A stretch of DNA of 64,000 bases from Pseudomonas sp. MRSN 12121 (GTDB lineage: Bacteria; Pseudomonadota; Gammaproteobacteria; Pseudomonadales; Pseudomonadaceae), in the NCBI RefSeq assembly GCF_000931465.1, contig NZ_CP010892.1, forward strand, positions 3,867,388 through 3,931,387, read 5' to 3'. Shown here piece by piece: positions 26,566 through 34,822 of this stretch (position 1 is the first letter of the stretch; the number at the start of each line of letters is the position of its first letter). The notes under the pieces are model-generated. The model was not told where the DNA came from, made no database searches, and worked only from the letters and a program-made list of their open reading frames with translations. The translations under genes and the position numbers were made by a program.

Positions 26566-29562
26566 ATGCCGGTCGGTTTTCTGACCCAGGAGCAACGCGA
26601 CGGTTTTGGCCGCTATGTCGATGCCCCCAGTCGTGAGGAGCTGGAACGCTACTTCCACCTGAGCGACGACGACCACAAAATCCTCCTACCGCTGCGCGGC
26701 GAGCACAACCGCCTTGGCTACGCCACCCAACTGACCAGCATCCGCTACCTGGGCACTTTTCCCGACGACTTTTCAGCCGTCCCCCAAGAGGTGCTGCAAG
26801 CGCTCAGTCGCCAGTTAGGCATTACCGATCCAACTTGTATCCTGGCCTATGCCGAAACCCGCCAACGTCAACGTCATGCCGCCGAGATTCAGGAGCGTTA
26901 CGGCTATCGGGTGTTTGCTGATTCCAGCGTCGGCTTTCGACTTGCCCGCTGGCTGTATGCGCTCTGTTGGACAGGGACAGATCGTCCTGGCGAGTTGTTC
27001 AATCGGGCGACGACCTGGTTGCTGACGCACAAGGTTTTACTGCCCGGCGTCACCGTTCTGGAACGGTTCATCGCCCAACTGCGCAGCCGGGTCGAAGAAC
27101 GCCTCTGGCTAACCCTTGGCCGCAGTGTGAGCGAGGCGCAACGGCAGCAGCTACAGGACTTGCTGCTGGTCGCCGAAGGCAACCGCAGTTCCCGGCTGGA
27201 TCAACTGCGCTCCGGCCCGGTGATGGTCAGTGGCCCCGCACTGATTCGGGCGCTGCGCCGGCTTGATGACGTGCGCGGCATCGGCATCGCCTTGCCAGCG
27301 GCGGCGCACATCCCGCCCAGCCGTATCGCGGCCCTGGCTCGCTTCGCCAACACCGCCAAGGTCACGGCGATCAACCGGCTGCCGGCGTCGCGGCGGATGG
27401 CGACACTGGTGGCGTTCGCCCTGTGCCTGGAGGCCACCGCGCACGACGACGCCCTGGAGGTCCTGGAAGCGCTGTTACGCGACCTGTTCAGCAACGCGGA
27501 GAAGGCCGACAAGAAAGCCCGCATGCGCAGCCTGAAAGACCTGGATCGCTCGGCGGCGACGCTCGCCGCCGCGTGCAAGGTCGTGCTGGACAGCTCAATC
27601 AGCGATGACAACGTGCGCGCCCGGCTGTTCAACGACCTGCCGAGGGCCTCGCTGGAGAAAGCCCTGGAAGATGTCAATGCGCTGATCCGCCCGGTTGACG
27701 ATGTGTATTTTCTCGCCCTGGAGGCGCGCTACCGCAGTGTGCGCCGTTTCCTGCCCGACCTGCTCAAGCACATCCGCTTCGGCTTCAGCCCGGCCGGCAA
27801 AGGCGTGGTCGCCGGCCTGGATTGGTTGCAGCTGAACCTGCCCCGCCGGAAACCGGAGGATGACGCGCCGCAGGAGATCGTGGCCAAGGCTTGGCAGAAG
27901 CACATTACCCGCGAGGATGGCTCCCTCGACATGGGCGCCTATGTGTTCTGCACGCTCGATGCGCTGCGCACGGCCCTGCGCCGGCGCGACGTGTTCGTCT
28001 CGCCCAGTTGGCGCTATGCCGACCCGCGTCTCGGCCTGCTCGACGGTGCCGAATGGCTGGCGGCGCGGCCGATCATCTGCCGCTCGCTGGGCCTGACCAT
28101 TGACGCCGGCACCACCTTGGATGCGCTGAGCGCCGAGTTGGATGCGACCTGGCAGGCGGTCGCGGCCCGCCTACCCGACAACCCCGCGATCCAGCTGAGC
28201 GAGAACGCCGAGGGCAAGACCGAGCTCTCGCTCGGCACACTGGACAAGCTGGAGGAGCCGAACTCGCTGCTGCAACTGCGAGCAGCCGTGGCTGATCTGA
28301 TGCCGCGTGTCGATCTGCCGGAAATCCTCTTGGAAATCGCCGCTCGCACCGGCTTCGCCGAGGCCTTCACCCATGTGTCCGAGCGCAATGCGCGGGCCGA
28401 CAACCTGGTCACCAGCCTCTGCGCGGTGCTGCTGGGTGGGGCCTGCAACACCGGCCTGGAGCCGCTGATCCGCACCGACAATCAGGCGCTACGCCGCGAC
28501 CGGCTGTCCTGGGTCAGCCAGAACTATATCCGTGACGACACGCTGTCAGTGGCAAACGCCATTCTGGTGGGGGCGCAGAGCCAACTGGAGCTGGCCCAGG
28601 TCTGGGGCGGCGGCGAGGTCGCCTCCGCCGATGGCATGCGCTTCGTGGTACCGGTGCGCACCGTGCATGCTGGCCCCAACCCGAAGTATTTCGGCACCGG
28701 CCGGGGCGTCACCTGGTACAACTTGATTTCCGATCAGTTCTCCGGCCTCAACGCCATCACCGTGCCCGGCACCCTGCGCGACAGCCTGGTGCTGCTGGCC
28801 GTGGTGCTGGAACAGCAGACCGAGTTGCAGCCGACGCAGATCATGACCGACACCGGGGCCTACAGCGATGTGGTGTTTGGGCTGTTCCGCCTGCTCGGCT
28901 ACCACTTCAGCCCGCGCCTGGCCGACGTCGGCGGTACCCGTTTCTGGCGCACGCGCCCGGAGGCGGATTACGGCAAACTCAACGGCCTGGCCCGGCAGTC
29001 GGTCAAGCTCGATCTGATCGCCGAGCACTGGGACGACCTGCTACGCCTGGCCGGCTCGCTCAAGCTCGGCCGAGTGCCGGCCACCGGCATCATGCGCACC
29101 CTGCAAACAGGGGATCGTCCCACCCGCCTGGCCCAGGCGCTGGCTGAGTTCGGTCGCATCGAGAAGACCTTGCACACCCTGACCTACATCGACGACGAGT
29201 CCAAGCGCCGCGCCACCCTGACCCAGCTGAACCGGGGCGAAGGCCGCCACAGCCTGGCCCGCGCCGTGTTCCACGGCAAACGCGGCGAGCTGCGCCAGCG
29301 CTACCGCGAAGGCCAGGAGGACCAGCTCGGCGCCCTCGGCCTGGTGGTGAACATCATCGTGCTGTGGAACACCCTCTACATGACGGCGGCCGTAGAACGG
29401 CTCAGGCAGCACGGCTACCCGGTGCTGGAGGAGGATGTCGCGCGGCTCTCGCCACTGATCCACGAGCACATCAACATGCTGGGCCGTTACTCCTTCGCGG
29501 TGCCGGAAGAGGTTACCCGCGGCGAACTGCGGCCGCTGCGCAATCCGGACGACGACCAGTAG
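26566..29562 (+). CDS. tnpA: Tn3-family transposase TnpA
   Basis: This is a 998-aa DDE transposase of full Tn3-family length. The N-terminal DNA-binding region includes PVGFLTQEQRDGFGRYVDAP. The catalytic core is in the last third: Asp at ~689 (VASADGMRFVVPV), Asp at ~762 (IMTDTGAYSDVVFGLF), and Glu at ~918 within YREGQEDQLGALGL. NLISDQFSGLNAITVPGT is also typical. It appears intact, with no frameshift. Translation is probably coupled to the toxin gene. Confidence 0.95.
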   Translation: MPVGFLTQEQRDGFGRYVDAPSREELERYFHLSDDDHKILLPLRGEHNRLGYATQLTSIRYLGTFPDDFSAVPQEVLQALSRQLGITDPTCILAYAETRQRQRHAAEIQERYGYRVFADSSVGFRLARWLYALCWTGTDRPGELFNRATTWLLTHKVLLPGVTVLERFIAQLRSRVEERLWLTLGRSVSEAQRQQLQDLLLVAEGNRSSRLDQLRSGPVMVSGPALIRALRRLDDVRGIGIALPAAAHIPPSRIAALARFANTAKVTAINRLPASRRMATLVAFALCLEATAHDDALEVLEALLRDLFSNAEKADKKARMRSLKDLDRSAATLAAACKVVLDSSISDDNVRARLFNDLPRASLEKALEDVNALIRPVDDVYFLALEARYRSVRRFLPDLLKHIRFGFSPAGKGVVAGLDWLQLNLPRRKPEDDAPQEIVAKAWQKHITREDGSLDMGAYVFCTLDALRTALRRRDVFVSPSWRYADPRLGLLDGAEWLAARPIICRSLGLTIDAGTTLDALSAELDATWQAVAARLPDNPAIQLSENAEGKTELSLGTLDKLEEPNSLLQLRAAVADLMPRVDLPEILLEIAARTGFAEAFTHVSERNARADNLVTSLCAVLLGGACNTGLEPLIRTDNQALRRDRLSWVSQNYIRDDTLSVANAILVGAQSQLELAQVWGGGEVASADGMRFVVPVRTVHAGPNPKYFGTGRGVTWYNLISDQFSGLNAITVPGTLRDSLVLLAVVLEQQTELQPTQIMTDTGAYSDVVFGLFRLLGYHFSPRLADVGGTRFWRTRPEADYGKLNGLARQSVKLDLIAEHWDDLLRLAGSLKLGRVPATGIMRTLQTGDRPTRLAQALAEFGRIEKTLHTLTYIDDESKRRATLTQLNRGEGRHSLARAVFHGKRGELRQRYREGQEDQLGALGLVVNIIVLWNTLYMTAAVERLRQHGYPVLEEDVARLSPLIHEHINMLGRYSFAVPEEVTRGELRPLRNPDDDQ

Positions 29563-29699
29563 GTGTAACGGCCTGGGTTCGAAATCGGCCGGGCACCGCA
29601 CTCGATGCCACTTCCAGCTCAGACGGATTGCGACTGACGGAGTCCTCGGGCTCACGCTTTCTGCGACCAGCAAGAGCCACTTTTCCGGTGCAGCGCGAA

Positions 29700-29912
29700 T
29701 TAGCCGTCCTGACGGGTACTGACCTTTTGTGTGCAGGGGTGATCAGGCTCGGATGCCGCCCTCTTATCTGCTCGCGACATGAAACGCTGATAGCACTCCA
29801 GGCCACAGAAGTGCACGACATACTCGGAACCTTCCGGCGTCAGTGCGGCGTCAAGGGGAATGTCCTTGCAGCATTCGCAGCAGCTGATGGTGGAGGTGTT
29901 GTTTGTGTTCAT
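29700..29912 (-). CDS. Small Cys-rich mer-associated protein (DUF3330-like)
   Basis: This is a 70-aa protein with paired cysteines: SCCECCKDIPLDAALTPEGS and VHFCGLECYQRFMSRA, suggesting metal or mercury coordination. Proteins of this type, which I recall as DUF3330, occur at the distal end of mer operons in Tn3-family elements. ATG 29912 has GGAGG 10 bp upstream. It is the last gene of the mer transcript, 123 bp after merE. The 137 bp between it and the convergent tnpA hold nothing recognisable. Confidence 0.68.
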   Translation of the reverse strand: MNTNNTSTISCCECCKDIPLDAALTPEGSEYVVHFCGLECYQRFMSRADKRAASEPDHPCTQKVSTRQDG

Positions 29913-30035
29913 GATGGGGGTTCCTCCATCGTCCAAGAAAACCTAGCAACGCTTTCCCCCCGTGACTGAGCGCCGATCGACCTGCAGCCTCCCTGCCCAA
30001 CTCGGCAGTGGTGGTCGCGCCGTGCTCCGAGCGGG

Positions 30036-30272
30036 TCACGGTCGCTTCCGAAAGGCCTGCAATGCCGCTCGCAGGAAGAGGATGAAGAAAACCGCCAGCA
30101 CGAGCGTCGCGAGGCTCCACTGCTCGCTGACGAACGCGCCGGCCGCTGTCCCCGAAAGCAGCAATGCCAGCACCGGCAGATGGCAAGGGCAGGTGAGCGC
30201 GGCGAGCACGCCCCAGGTGTAAGCACGCCAGCGGAAGACCTTGCTTGACTCAACGTGATCGGCGTTACGCAT
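30036..30272 (-). CDS. merE: Mercury transport protein MerE
   Basis: This is a 78-aa inner-membrane protein with two helices. The family signature is WGVLAALTCPCHLPVLALLLSG (the vicinal-type Cys pair CPC inside helix 1), followed by TAAGAFVSEQWSLATLVLAV. MerE is a broad mercury transporter found after merD. Its ATG overlaps the end of merD by 8 bp. Confidence 0.88.
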   Translation of the reverse strand: MRNADHVESSKVFRWRAYTWGVLAALTCPCHLPVLALLLSGTAAGAFVSEQWSLATLVLAVFFILFLRAALQAFRKRP

Positions 30273-30627
30273 AGGCAGAACCTTCGCCGGCGCAATGAGT
30301 CAGCCCGGCCAGCTGGGTTGCCACTGCGGCTAAGGCCGCCTGCCGTGCCGTGACTAGCCGGAGCAGGCACTCGACGCAGCCGATCAAGTCGGCGCCATCG
30401 TCCGCATCGAGCGCCCGGCAGAGCCGTGCCAATTCGTCGAGCCCGATACCAGACTCGAAGGCGGCGCGCACGAAGCGCAGACGCGCCAGGGACCGCTCAT
30501 CGAAAATGCCGTAACCGCTCTCCGTGCGCCGCGCGGGGTGCAGCAAGCCACGCAGCACATAGTCGCGCACCACATGCACGCTGACGCCCGCGTCCTCGGC
30601 CAGTCTGGATATGGTGTAGGCATTCAT
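30265..30627 (-). CDS. merD: MerD mer-operon co-regulator
   Basis: This is a 120-aa MerR-like protein. It begins MNAYTISRLAEDAGVSVHVV with the HTH, then RDYVLRGLLHPARRTESGYG. The C-terminal part has GCVECLLRLVTARQ. MerD competes with MerR at the mer operator and down-regulates after induction. The ATG at 30627 overlaps the stop of the upstream ORF (TGATG), implying coupling. Length and position after merA are standard. Confidence 0.9.
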   Translation of the reverse strand: MNAYTISRLAEDAGVSVHVVRDYVLRGLLHPARRTESGYGIFDERSLARLRFVRAAFESGIGLDELARLCRALDADDGADLIGCVECLLRLVTARQAALAAVATQLAGLTHCAGEGSAYA

Positions 30628-31043
30628 CACCGACACTCCCGGTCTTCCCCGCAAACTAGGGCGCTCAGATATTTCCTTCCGGCTAGGCGTTCAGGTAGCC
30701 AGATGAGCAATGGCGTAACCCCTAGTGCCAGGAGCAACCACAGCCGGGAGTGATACTCGCCGTTTGGGGCAAACCCATAAGCCAGCAGCGCACCCAGCGC
30801 GAGCATCAGGAAATACGGCCCGGTGATGTAGCAGTGAAGGCGGCGACAGCGCGCGGCGTTGACCAGGCAGGCGCCGCCCATCACGAGTAGCGCGGCGCTC
30901 GCTGCCAGGAACAACGCAGGGCGTCGATCCGCCAGAACAAGCGCTATGGTCGCCACGACGGCAGGCAGCCCCCATAAGCTGATTACCTGCCAGGTCTTGC
31001 GCAGGCTGTCGCGACTGCCGAGATCGCTTGCCGTGTCGTTCAT
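30627..31043 (-). CDS. Membrane protein of unknown function between merA and merD
   Basis: This is a 138-aa protein with about four hydrophobic helices (~20-38, 43-60, 72-92, 100-117). A cysteine motif ARCRRLHCYITGPYFLM sits at the start of the third helix, and a further cysteine pair lies near the C-terminus (LVCGEDREC). It is not MerT, MerC, MerF, MerE or MerB by pattern. It is translationally coupled to merD and lies 20 bp after merA, so it is a true member of the mer operon. A role in Hg(II) or organomercury handling is an inference. Confidence 0.75.
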   Translation of the reverse strand: MNDTASDLGSRDSLRKTWQVISLWGLPAVVATIALVLADRRPALFLAASAALLVMGGACLVNAARCRRLHCYITGPYFLMLALGALLAYGFAPNGEYHSRLWLLLALGVTPLLIWLPERLAGRKYLSALVCGEDRECR

Positions 31044-31063
31044 GCTTCAACCTCGCGCGCTCA

Positions 31064-32746
31064 TTACCCGGCGCAGCAGGACAGCTGCTTGACGTCCTTG
31101 GCGAAGGTTTGCGCCGCGAGCTTCAGCCCCTCGACCATCGTCAGGTAGGGGAACAACTGGTCGGCCAGTTCCTGCACCGTCATCCGCGCCCGGATGGCGA
31201 TGGCGGCGGTCTGGATCAGTTCGCCCGCCTCCGGGGCCACCGCCTGCACGCCGATGAGCCGTCCGCTACCTTCCTCGATGACCAGCTTGATGAAACCCCG
31301 CGTGTCGAAGTTGGCCAGTGCGCGTGGCACGTTATCCAGGGTCAAGGTGCGGCTGTCGGTCTCGATGCCGGCGTGGTGCGCCTCCGCTTCGCTGTAGCCC
31401 ACGGTGGCCACCTGCGGATCGGTGAACACCACGGCCGGCATGGCGTCGAGATTGAGCTTCGCCTCGCCGCCGGTCATGTTGAGCGCCGCACGGGTGCCTG
31501 CGGCCGCCGCCACGTAGACGAACTGCGGCTGGTCGGTACAGTCGCCGGCCGCATAGATATCCGGGGCACTGGTGCGCATGCCCGAGTCGATCTGGATGGC
31601 ACCGCGTTCGTCCAGCTTCACGCCGGCGCCTTGCAGATTCATGCCTTGGGTGTTGGGCGTGCGGCCGGTGGCGACGAGTAGTCGGTCGGCATGCAGCTCG
31701 CCATGATTGGTGCTCAGGATGAACTCGCCGTCGACGTGGGACACCTGGCTGGCTTGCGTGTGTTCCAGCACTTCGATGCCCTCCATACGGAAGGCTGCCG
31801 TCAGCGCTTCACCGATGGCCGGATCTTCGCGGAAGAACAACGTGCTGCGTGCCAGGACCGTGACCTTGCTGCCCAGCCGGGCAAAGGCCTGCGCCAGTTC
31901 CACCGCCACCACCGAGGAGCCGATCACGGCGAGCCGCTTAGGAATGGTGTCGCTCGCCAGCGCCTCGTCCGAGGTCCAGTACGGGGTGTCCTTGAGTCCG
32001 GGAATCGGTAGAACGGCCGGGCTCGCGCCGGTGGCGATCAGGCAGCGGTCGAAGGCGACGATGCGCTCGCCGCCCTCGGCCAGTTCCACGCTGAGCGTGC
32101 GGCCGTCCTGGAAACGGGCGGTGCCGCGTACCAGGGTGATCGCCGGCGTGCTCTCCAGAATGCCTTCGTACTTGGCGTGGCGCAGTTCGTCGACACGACC
32201 CTGTTGCTGGGCGAGCAACCGCTCGCGCAGGACGGTCAGGCTCGTGGTGGACAGTCCGGCGTCGAACGGGCTCTCGCGCCGCAGATGGGCCACATGCGCG
32301 GCGCGAATCATGATCTTGGAGGGCACGCAGCCAACGTTGACGCAGGTGCCGCCGATGATGCCGCGCTCGATCAGGGTGACGCGCGCACCGCCTTCCACCG
32401 CCTTGAGCGCGGCCGCCATGGCGGCGCCACCGCTGCCGATGACCGCCACGTGGAGCCTGTCGCCATCTTTCCCGGCGCCAATGCTGCCGCTCAACCAGCC
32501 CCGCGCCTTGTCGAGCAGGCCTGAGCGGGTAGGTGCCGTGGCGTCTTCGAACGCCGCTCGATACCCCAGGGCCTCGACGGCGGCCTGCATCTGTTCACGG
32601 CTTACGCCCTCGTCGACCTTCAGTTCGGCCTTCCCGCTGGCGTAGGAAACATCCGCCCGATGCACGCCGGGGATCTTCTCCAAGGCCTCTTTCACATGCT
32701 CGACACAGGAGGCGCAGGTCATGCCGACGATTTGTAGTTTGGTCAT
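31064..32746 (-). CDS. merA: Mercuric reductase MerA
   Basis: This is a 560-aa FAD/NADPH-dependent cytoplasmic enzyme that reduces Hg(II) to Hg(0). The N-terminal heavy-metal-associated domain (~1-68) has GMTCASCVEHV. The catalytic core has the FAD-binding IGSGGAAMAAALKA, the redox pair in GGTCVNVGCVPSK, AAGDCTDQPQFVYVAAAAG, and the C-terminal vicinal cysteines in KQLSCCAG. All catalytic cysteines are present. It sits between merC and the membrane ORF. Confidence 0.97.
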   Translation of the reverse strand: MTKLQIVGMTCASCVEHVKEALEKIPGVHRADVSYASGKAELKVDEGVSREQMQAAVEALGYRAAFEDATAPTRSGLLDKARGWLSGSIGAGKDGDRLHVAVIGSGGAAMAAALKAVEGGARVTLIERGIIGGTCVNVGCVPSKIMIRAAHVAHLRRESPFDAGLSTTSLTVLRERLLAQQQGRVDELRHAKYEGILESTPAITLVRGTARFQDGRTLSVELAEGGERIVAFDRCLIATGASPAVLPIPGLKDTPYWTSDEALASDTIPKRLAVIGSSVVAVELAQAFARLGSKVTVLARSTLFFREDPAIGEALTAAFRMEGIEVLEHTQASQVSHVDGEFILSTNHGELHADRLLVATGRTPNTQGMNLQGAGVKLDERGAIQIDSGMRTSAPDIYAAGDCTDQPQFVYVAAAAGTRAALNMTGGEAKLNLDAMPAVVFTDPQVATVGYSEAEAHHAGIETDSRTLTLDNVPRALANFDTRGFIKLVIEEGSGRLIGVQAVAPEAGELIQTAAIAIRARMTVQELADQLFPYLTMVEGLKLAAQTFAKDVKQLSCCAG

Positions 32747-32758
32747 AGTGTTATTCCT

Positions 32759-33190
32759 TCATTTTGGCGGAGTCGGACAGGACGTCGGGGAGCAACGGCG
32801 GTGGGCGGGCGACACGAGATCCCAGATGGACACCCCAAACATGAGGGCCAGGCCGATATAGAGCAGCCAGCCGCTCCGCCAGCCGTGAGCCAGCATCAAA
32901 TACACCGCTATCAGCACCAGGGCCGGGCCGATCAGGCCAGGCGCAGCGCGTCGCCACTGCCGGTGACTGAACCCGCCGAGGGCATTGACGAGCAGGGCCA
33001 GCCCGGCAAATAACGGCAGCAGCGTGGTGATGAACAGGCCTTCCCACTGGCTCAGAAAGCCCAGACCGATCGCGGCCCCCAGACCGGCAAGGGCGGGGAA
33101 ACACGAGGCACAGCCTATGGCAGAAATCAGCACGCCAACGGACCCGGCTTTGTCACCGATCCGCGTGAACAAATTGAAAGGGTTTGCCAT
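32759..33190 (-). CDS. merC: Mercury transporter MerC
   Basis: This is a 143-aa inner-membrane protein with four helices. The Hg-binding pair is in ISAIGCASCFPALAGLG, and further cysteines are at the C-terminus (RRCSPTSCPTPP). MerC is the accessory Hg(II) importer of Tn21-type operons and adds to MerT here. It is 12 bp from both merA and merP on the same strand. Confidence 0.92.
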   Translation of the reverse strand: MANPFNLFTRIGDKAGSVGVLISAIGCASCFPALAGLGAAIGLGFLSQWEGLFITTLLPLFAGLALLVNALGGFSHRQWRRAAPGLIGPALVLIAVYLMLAHGWRSGWLLYIGLALMFGVSIWDLVSPAHRRCSPTSCPTPPK

Positions 33191-33202
33191 CGGAATGCCC
33201 GC

Positions 33203-33481
33203 CTACTGCTTGACGCTGGACGGGTAGCCGGCGTCCTCGGTCGCCTTAGTCAGCGCCTGGACATTGGTCTTGGCATCATCGAAGGTGACGATGGCCTCGC
33301 GGTTCTCATAGCTCACCTCGGCCTTGGTCACGCCCTCGACCTTGGTCAGCGCCTTCTTCACCGTGATCGGGCAAGCGGCGCAGGTCATGCCCGGCACCGC
33401 CAGAGTGACGGTCTGCGTGGCCGCCCAGGCAGGTGCGGCGACTAGGGTGGCGAGGGCGAAGGATGCAAGCAGTTTTTTCAT
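33203..33481 (-). CDS. merP: Periplasmic mercury-binding protein MerP
   Basis: This is a 92-aa protein with a signal peptide (MKKLLASFALATLVAAPAWA) and one HMA domain containing GMTCAACPITVKKAL, the Hg(II)-binding cysteine pair. It delivers Hg(II) to MerT. It is 13 bp after merT and is the second gene of the mer operon. Confidence 0.96.
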   Translation of the reverse strand: MKKLLASFALATLVAAPAWAATQTVTLAVPGMTCAACPITVKKALTKVEGVTKAEVSYENREAIVTFDDAKTNVQALTKATEDAGYPSSVKQ

Positions 33482-33494
33482 GGCGGACTCCTGA

Positions 33495-33845
33495 TCAGTA
33501 GAACAAGGGAAGGATGTAGGGGAAGCCGAGCGCGACCAGCACCAAGGCCGTTACCAGCCCGAACAGCAGCTTGTAGGTGGTGCGTACCTGGGGCACGGCG
33601 CAGACCTCACCCGGTTTGCAGACTTGAGCCGGGCGGAAAATGCGTCGCCAGGCGAAGAACAGCGCGACTAACGCCGCACCGATGAAGAGCGGGCGGTAAG
33701 GTTCCAGCACGGTCAGGTTGCCGATCCAGGCCCCGCTGAATCCCAGTGCGATCAGAACCAGCGGCCCAAGACAGCAAGTCGAGGCGAGAATCGCCGCAAG
33801 CCCCCCGGCGACAAGAGGGGCGCGCCCGTTTGATGGTTCAGACAT
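33495..33845 (-). CDS. merT: Mercuric transport protein MerT
   Basis: This is a 116-aa inner-membrane protein with three helices. The helix-1 pair is in LASTCCLGPLVLIALG. The cytoplasmic-loop cysteines are in AQVCKPGEVCAVP. ATG 33845 is chosen (GAAAGGAGAAATGC upstream); a longer frame to 33911 would run into the mer operator. It is the first gene of the mer operon. Confidence 0.95.
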   Translation of the reverse strand: MSEPSNGRAPLVAGGLAAILASTCCLGPLVLIALGFSGAWIGNLTVLEPYRPLFIGAALVALFFAWRRIFRPAQVCKPGEVCAVPQVRTTYKLLFGLVTALVLVALGFPYILPLFY

Positions 33846-33880
33846 GCATTTCTCCTTTCGAGCATGTGAGCGATGGTTTA

Positions 33881-33911
33881 AGGTTACTTCCGTAGTCAAG
33901 TACGGAGTCAA
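33881..33911 (-). promoter_or_regulatory. mer operator/promoter 1 (MerR-controlled, for merTPCA...)
   Basis: On the minus strand, -35 TTGACT (33906-33911) and -10 TAACCT (33881-33886) are separated by 19 bp. That spacer holds the MerR dyad CCGTACTTGACTACGG. The overlong 19-bp spacer is the hallmark of MerR-activated promoters, in which Hg-MerR untwists the DNA. It lies between merT and the divergent merR, 5 bp from the merR start. Confidence 0.93.
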
Positions 33912-33916
33912 GCAGT

Positions 33917-34336
33917 ATGGAAAACACTGTGGAAAGCCTGACCATCGGCGCCTTCGCCAAGGCGGCCGGGGTCAACGTGGAAACCATCCGGTTCTATCAA
34001 CGCAAGGGGCTGTTGCCCGAACCGGACAAGCCCTACGGCAGCATTCGCCGCTACGGCGAGGCGGACGTGGCCCGGGTGAAATTCGTCAAATCCGCGCAAC
34101 GACTGGGCTTCAGCCTCGATGAGGTGGCCGGGCTGTTGCGATTGGATGACGGCGCTCACTGCGACGAAGCGCGCGTGCTCGCCGAGCAGAAGCTCGAGGA
34201 TGTGCGGGGGAAACTCGCGGATCTGCGGCGGATCGAGTCGGTGTTGGCGCGGCTGGTTCACGATTGTTGTGCGAGCCACGGGACGGTTTCCTGTCCGCTG
34301 ATCGTTTCGCTGCAGGGGGAAAAGGAACTGCGCTGA
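33917..34336 (+). CDS. merR: Mercury-responsive regulator MerR
   Basis: This is a 139-aa MerR protein. The winged HTH is MENTVESLTIGAFAKAAGVN followed by VETIRFYQRKGLL. A dimerisation helix is at ~80-115. The Hg(II)-binding cysteines Cys-82 (GAHCDEA), Cys-117 (HDCCASHG) and Cys-126 (TVSCPL) are all present. It represses and, with Hg(II), activates the divergent mer promoter. A second target is likely at 34743-34773. Confidence 0.96.
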   Translation: MENTVESLTIGAFAKAAGVNVETIRFYQRKGLLPEPDKPYGSIRRYGEADVARVKFVKSAQRLGFSLDEVAGLLRLDDGAHCDEARVLAEQKLEDVRGKLADLRRIESVLARLVHDCCASHGTVSCPLIVSLQGEKELR

Positions 34337-34404
34337 CTCCGCGCGTTAACCGAGGATTTCCCGATGCGTGAGGCACCTCCGGGGTCGGCTTGCGCTTGGC
34401 AAAA

Positions 34405-34429
34405 CAGCGGCGCTCATTGAGCGCCGCTG
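34405..34429 (-). terminator. Terminator of the small secreted-protein gene
   Basis: CAGCGGCGCTC and its reverse complement form an 11-bp perfect stem with a 3-nt loop, followed on the minus strand by TTTTGCC. It lies 60 bp after the stop of the 34489-34707 gene and isolates that unit from merR. Confidence 0.8.
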
Positions 34430-34488
34430 AATGGCCAAAGGAGCACTTGCATAGGCCACAGGTTAGTACTGCATCAGCAGCTCATGTT

Positions 34489-34707
34489 CTACTTTGCAGG
34501 CGGACAGCCGGGCTGCGCCTCGACCCGGCCAGCCGCCGTGGCCCCCAGTTGCTCAATCTTCTTGGCGGTTTCCGCCACCAAGGCCGCCTCAGCCTTGTCG
34601 CGCATAGCGGCGATTCGCTCGATTGAACGGTCGCTCCCGCTCTCGGCCCATACGGTGGATGACAGCAGAGTCGCACCAACTATCAGCAGTAGTCTTAGGT
34701 ATTTCAT
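34489..34707 (-). CDS. Small secreted protein under a second MerR-type promoter
   Basis: This is a 72-aa protein with a clear signal peptide (MKYLRLLLIVGATLLSSTVWA) and a ~51-residue mature part. The mature part has a charged helical stretch (SDRSIERIAAMRDKAEAALV) and a single cysteine near the end (EAQPGCPPAK). ATG 34707 has AGGAGG 5 bp upstream. It is transcribed from a promoter with MerR-operator architecture at 34743-34773 and has its own terminator, so it is a separate, presumably Hg-inducible unit. No function is recognised; a periplasmic role in metal stress is an inference. Confidence 0.72.
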   Translation of the reverse strand: MKYLRLLLIVGATLLSSTVWAESGSDRSIERIAAMRDKAEAALVAETAKKIEQLGATAAGRVEAQPGCPPAK

Positions 34708-34742
34708 AACAGCCTCCTCTCGGGTTTTCTACCCACGAGCCG

Positions 34743-34773
34743 ACTCTATCTCCGTAGTTAAGTACGGAATCAA
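34743..34773 (-). promoter_or_regulatory. mer operator/promoter 2 (MerR-type)
   Basis: On the minus strand, -35 TTGATT (34768-34773) and -10 TAGAGT (34743-34748) are separated by exactly 19 bp. The spacer contains CCGTACTTAACTACGG, which differs from the dyad of operator 1 at one base. The -10 to start-codon distance gives a leader of about 30 nt for the gene at 34489-34707. It is almost certainly bound by the same MerR. Confidence 0.88.
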
Positions 34774-34822
34774 GGAGAGATGGAGATGAAGGTCCTGGAT
34801 TATGGCGCTGAGAGGAAATGGC

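Noticed and set aside
29563..29610. A GGTTCGAAATC stretch after tnpA resembling a tRNA T-loop
   Set aside because: No acceptor stem, anticodon arm or D arm can be built around it.
33846..33911. N-terminal extension of merT upstream of 33845
   Set aside because: The frame is open but runs through the mer -10, dyad and -35. MerT homology and a ribosome site begin at 33845.
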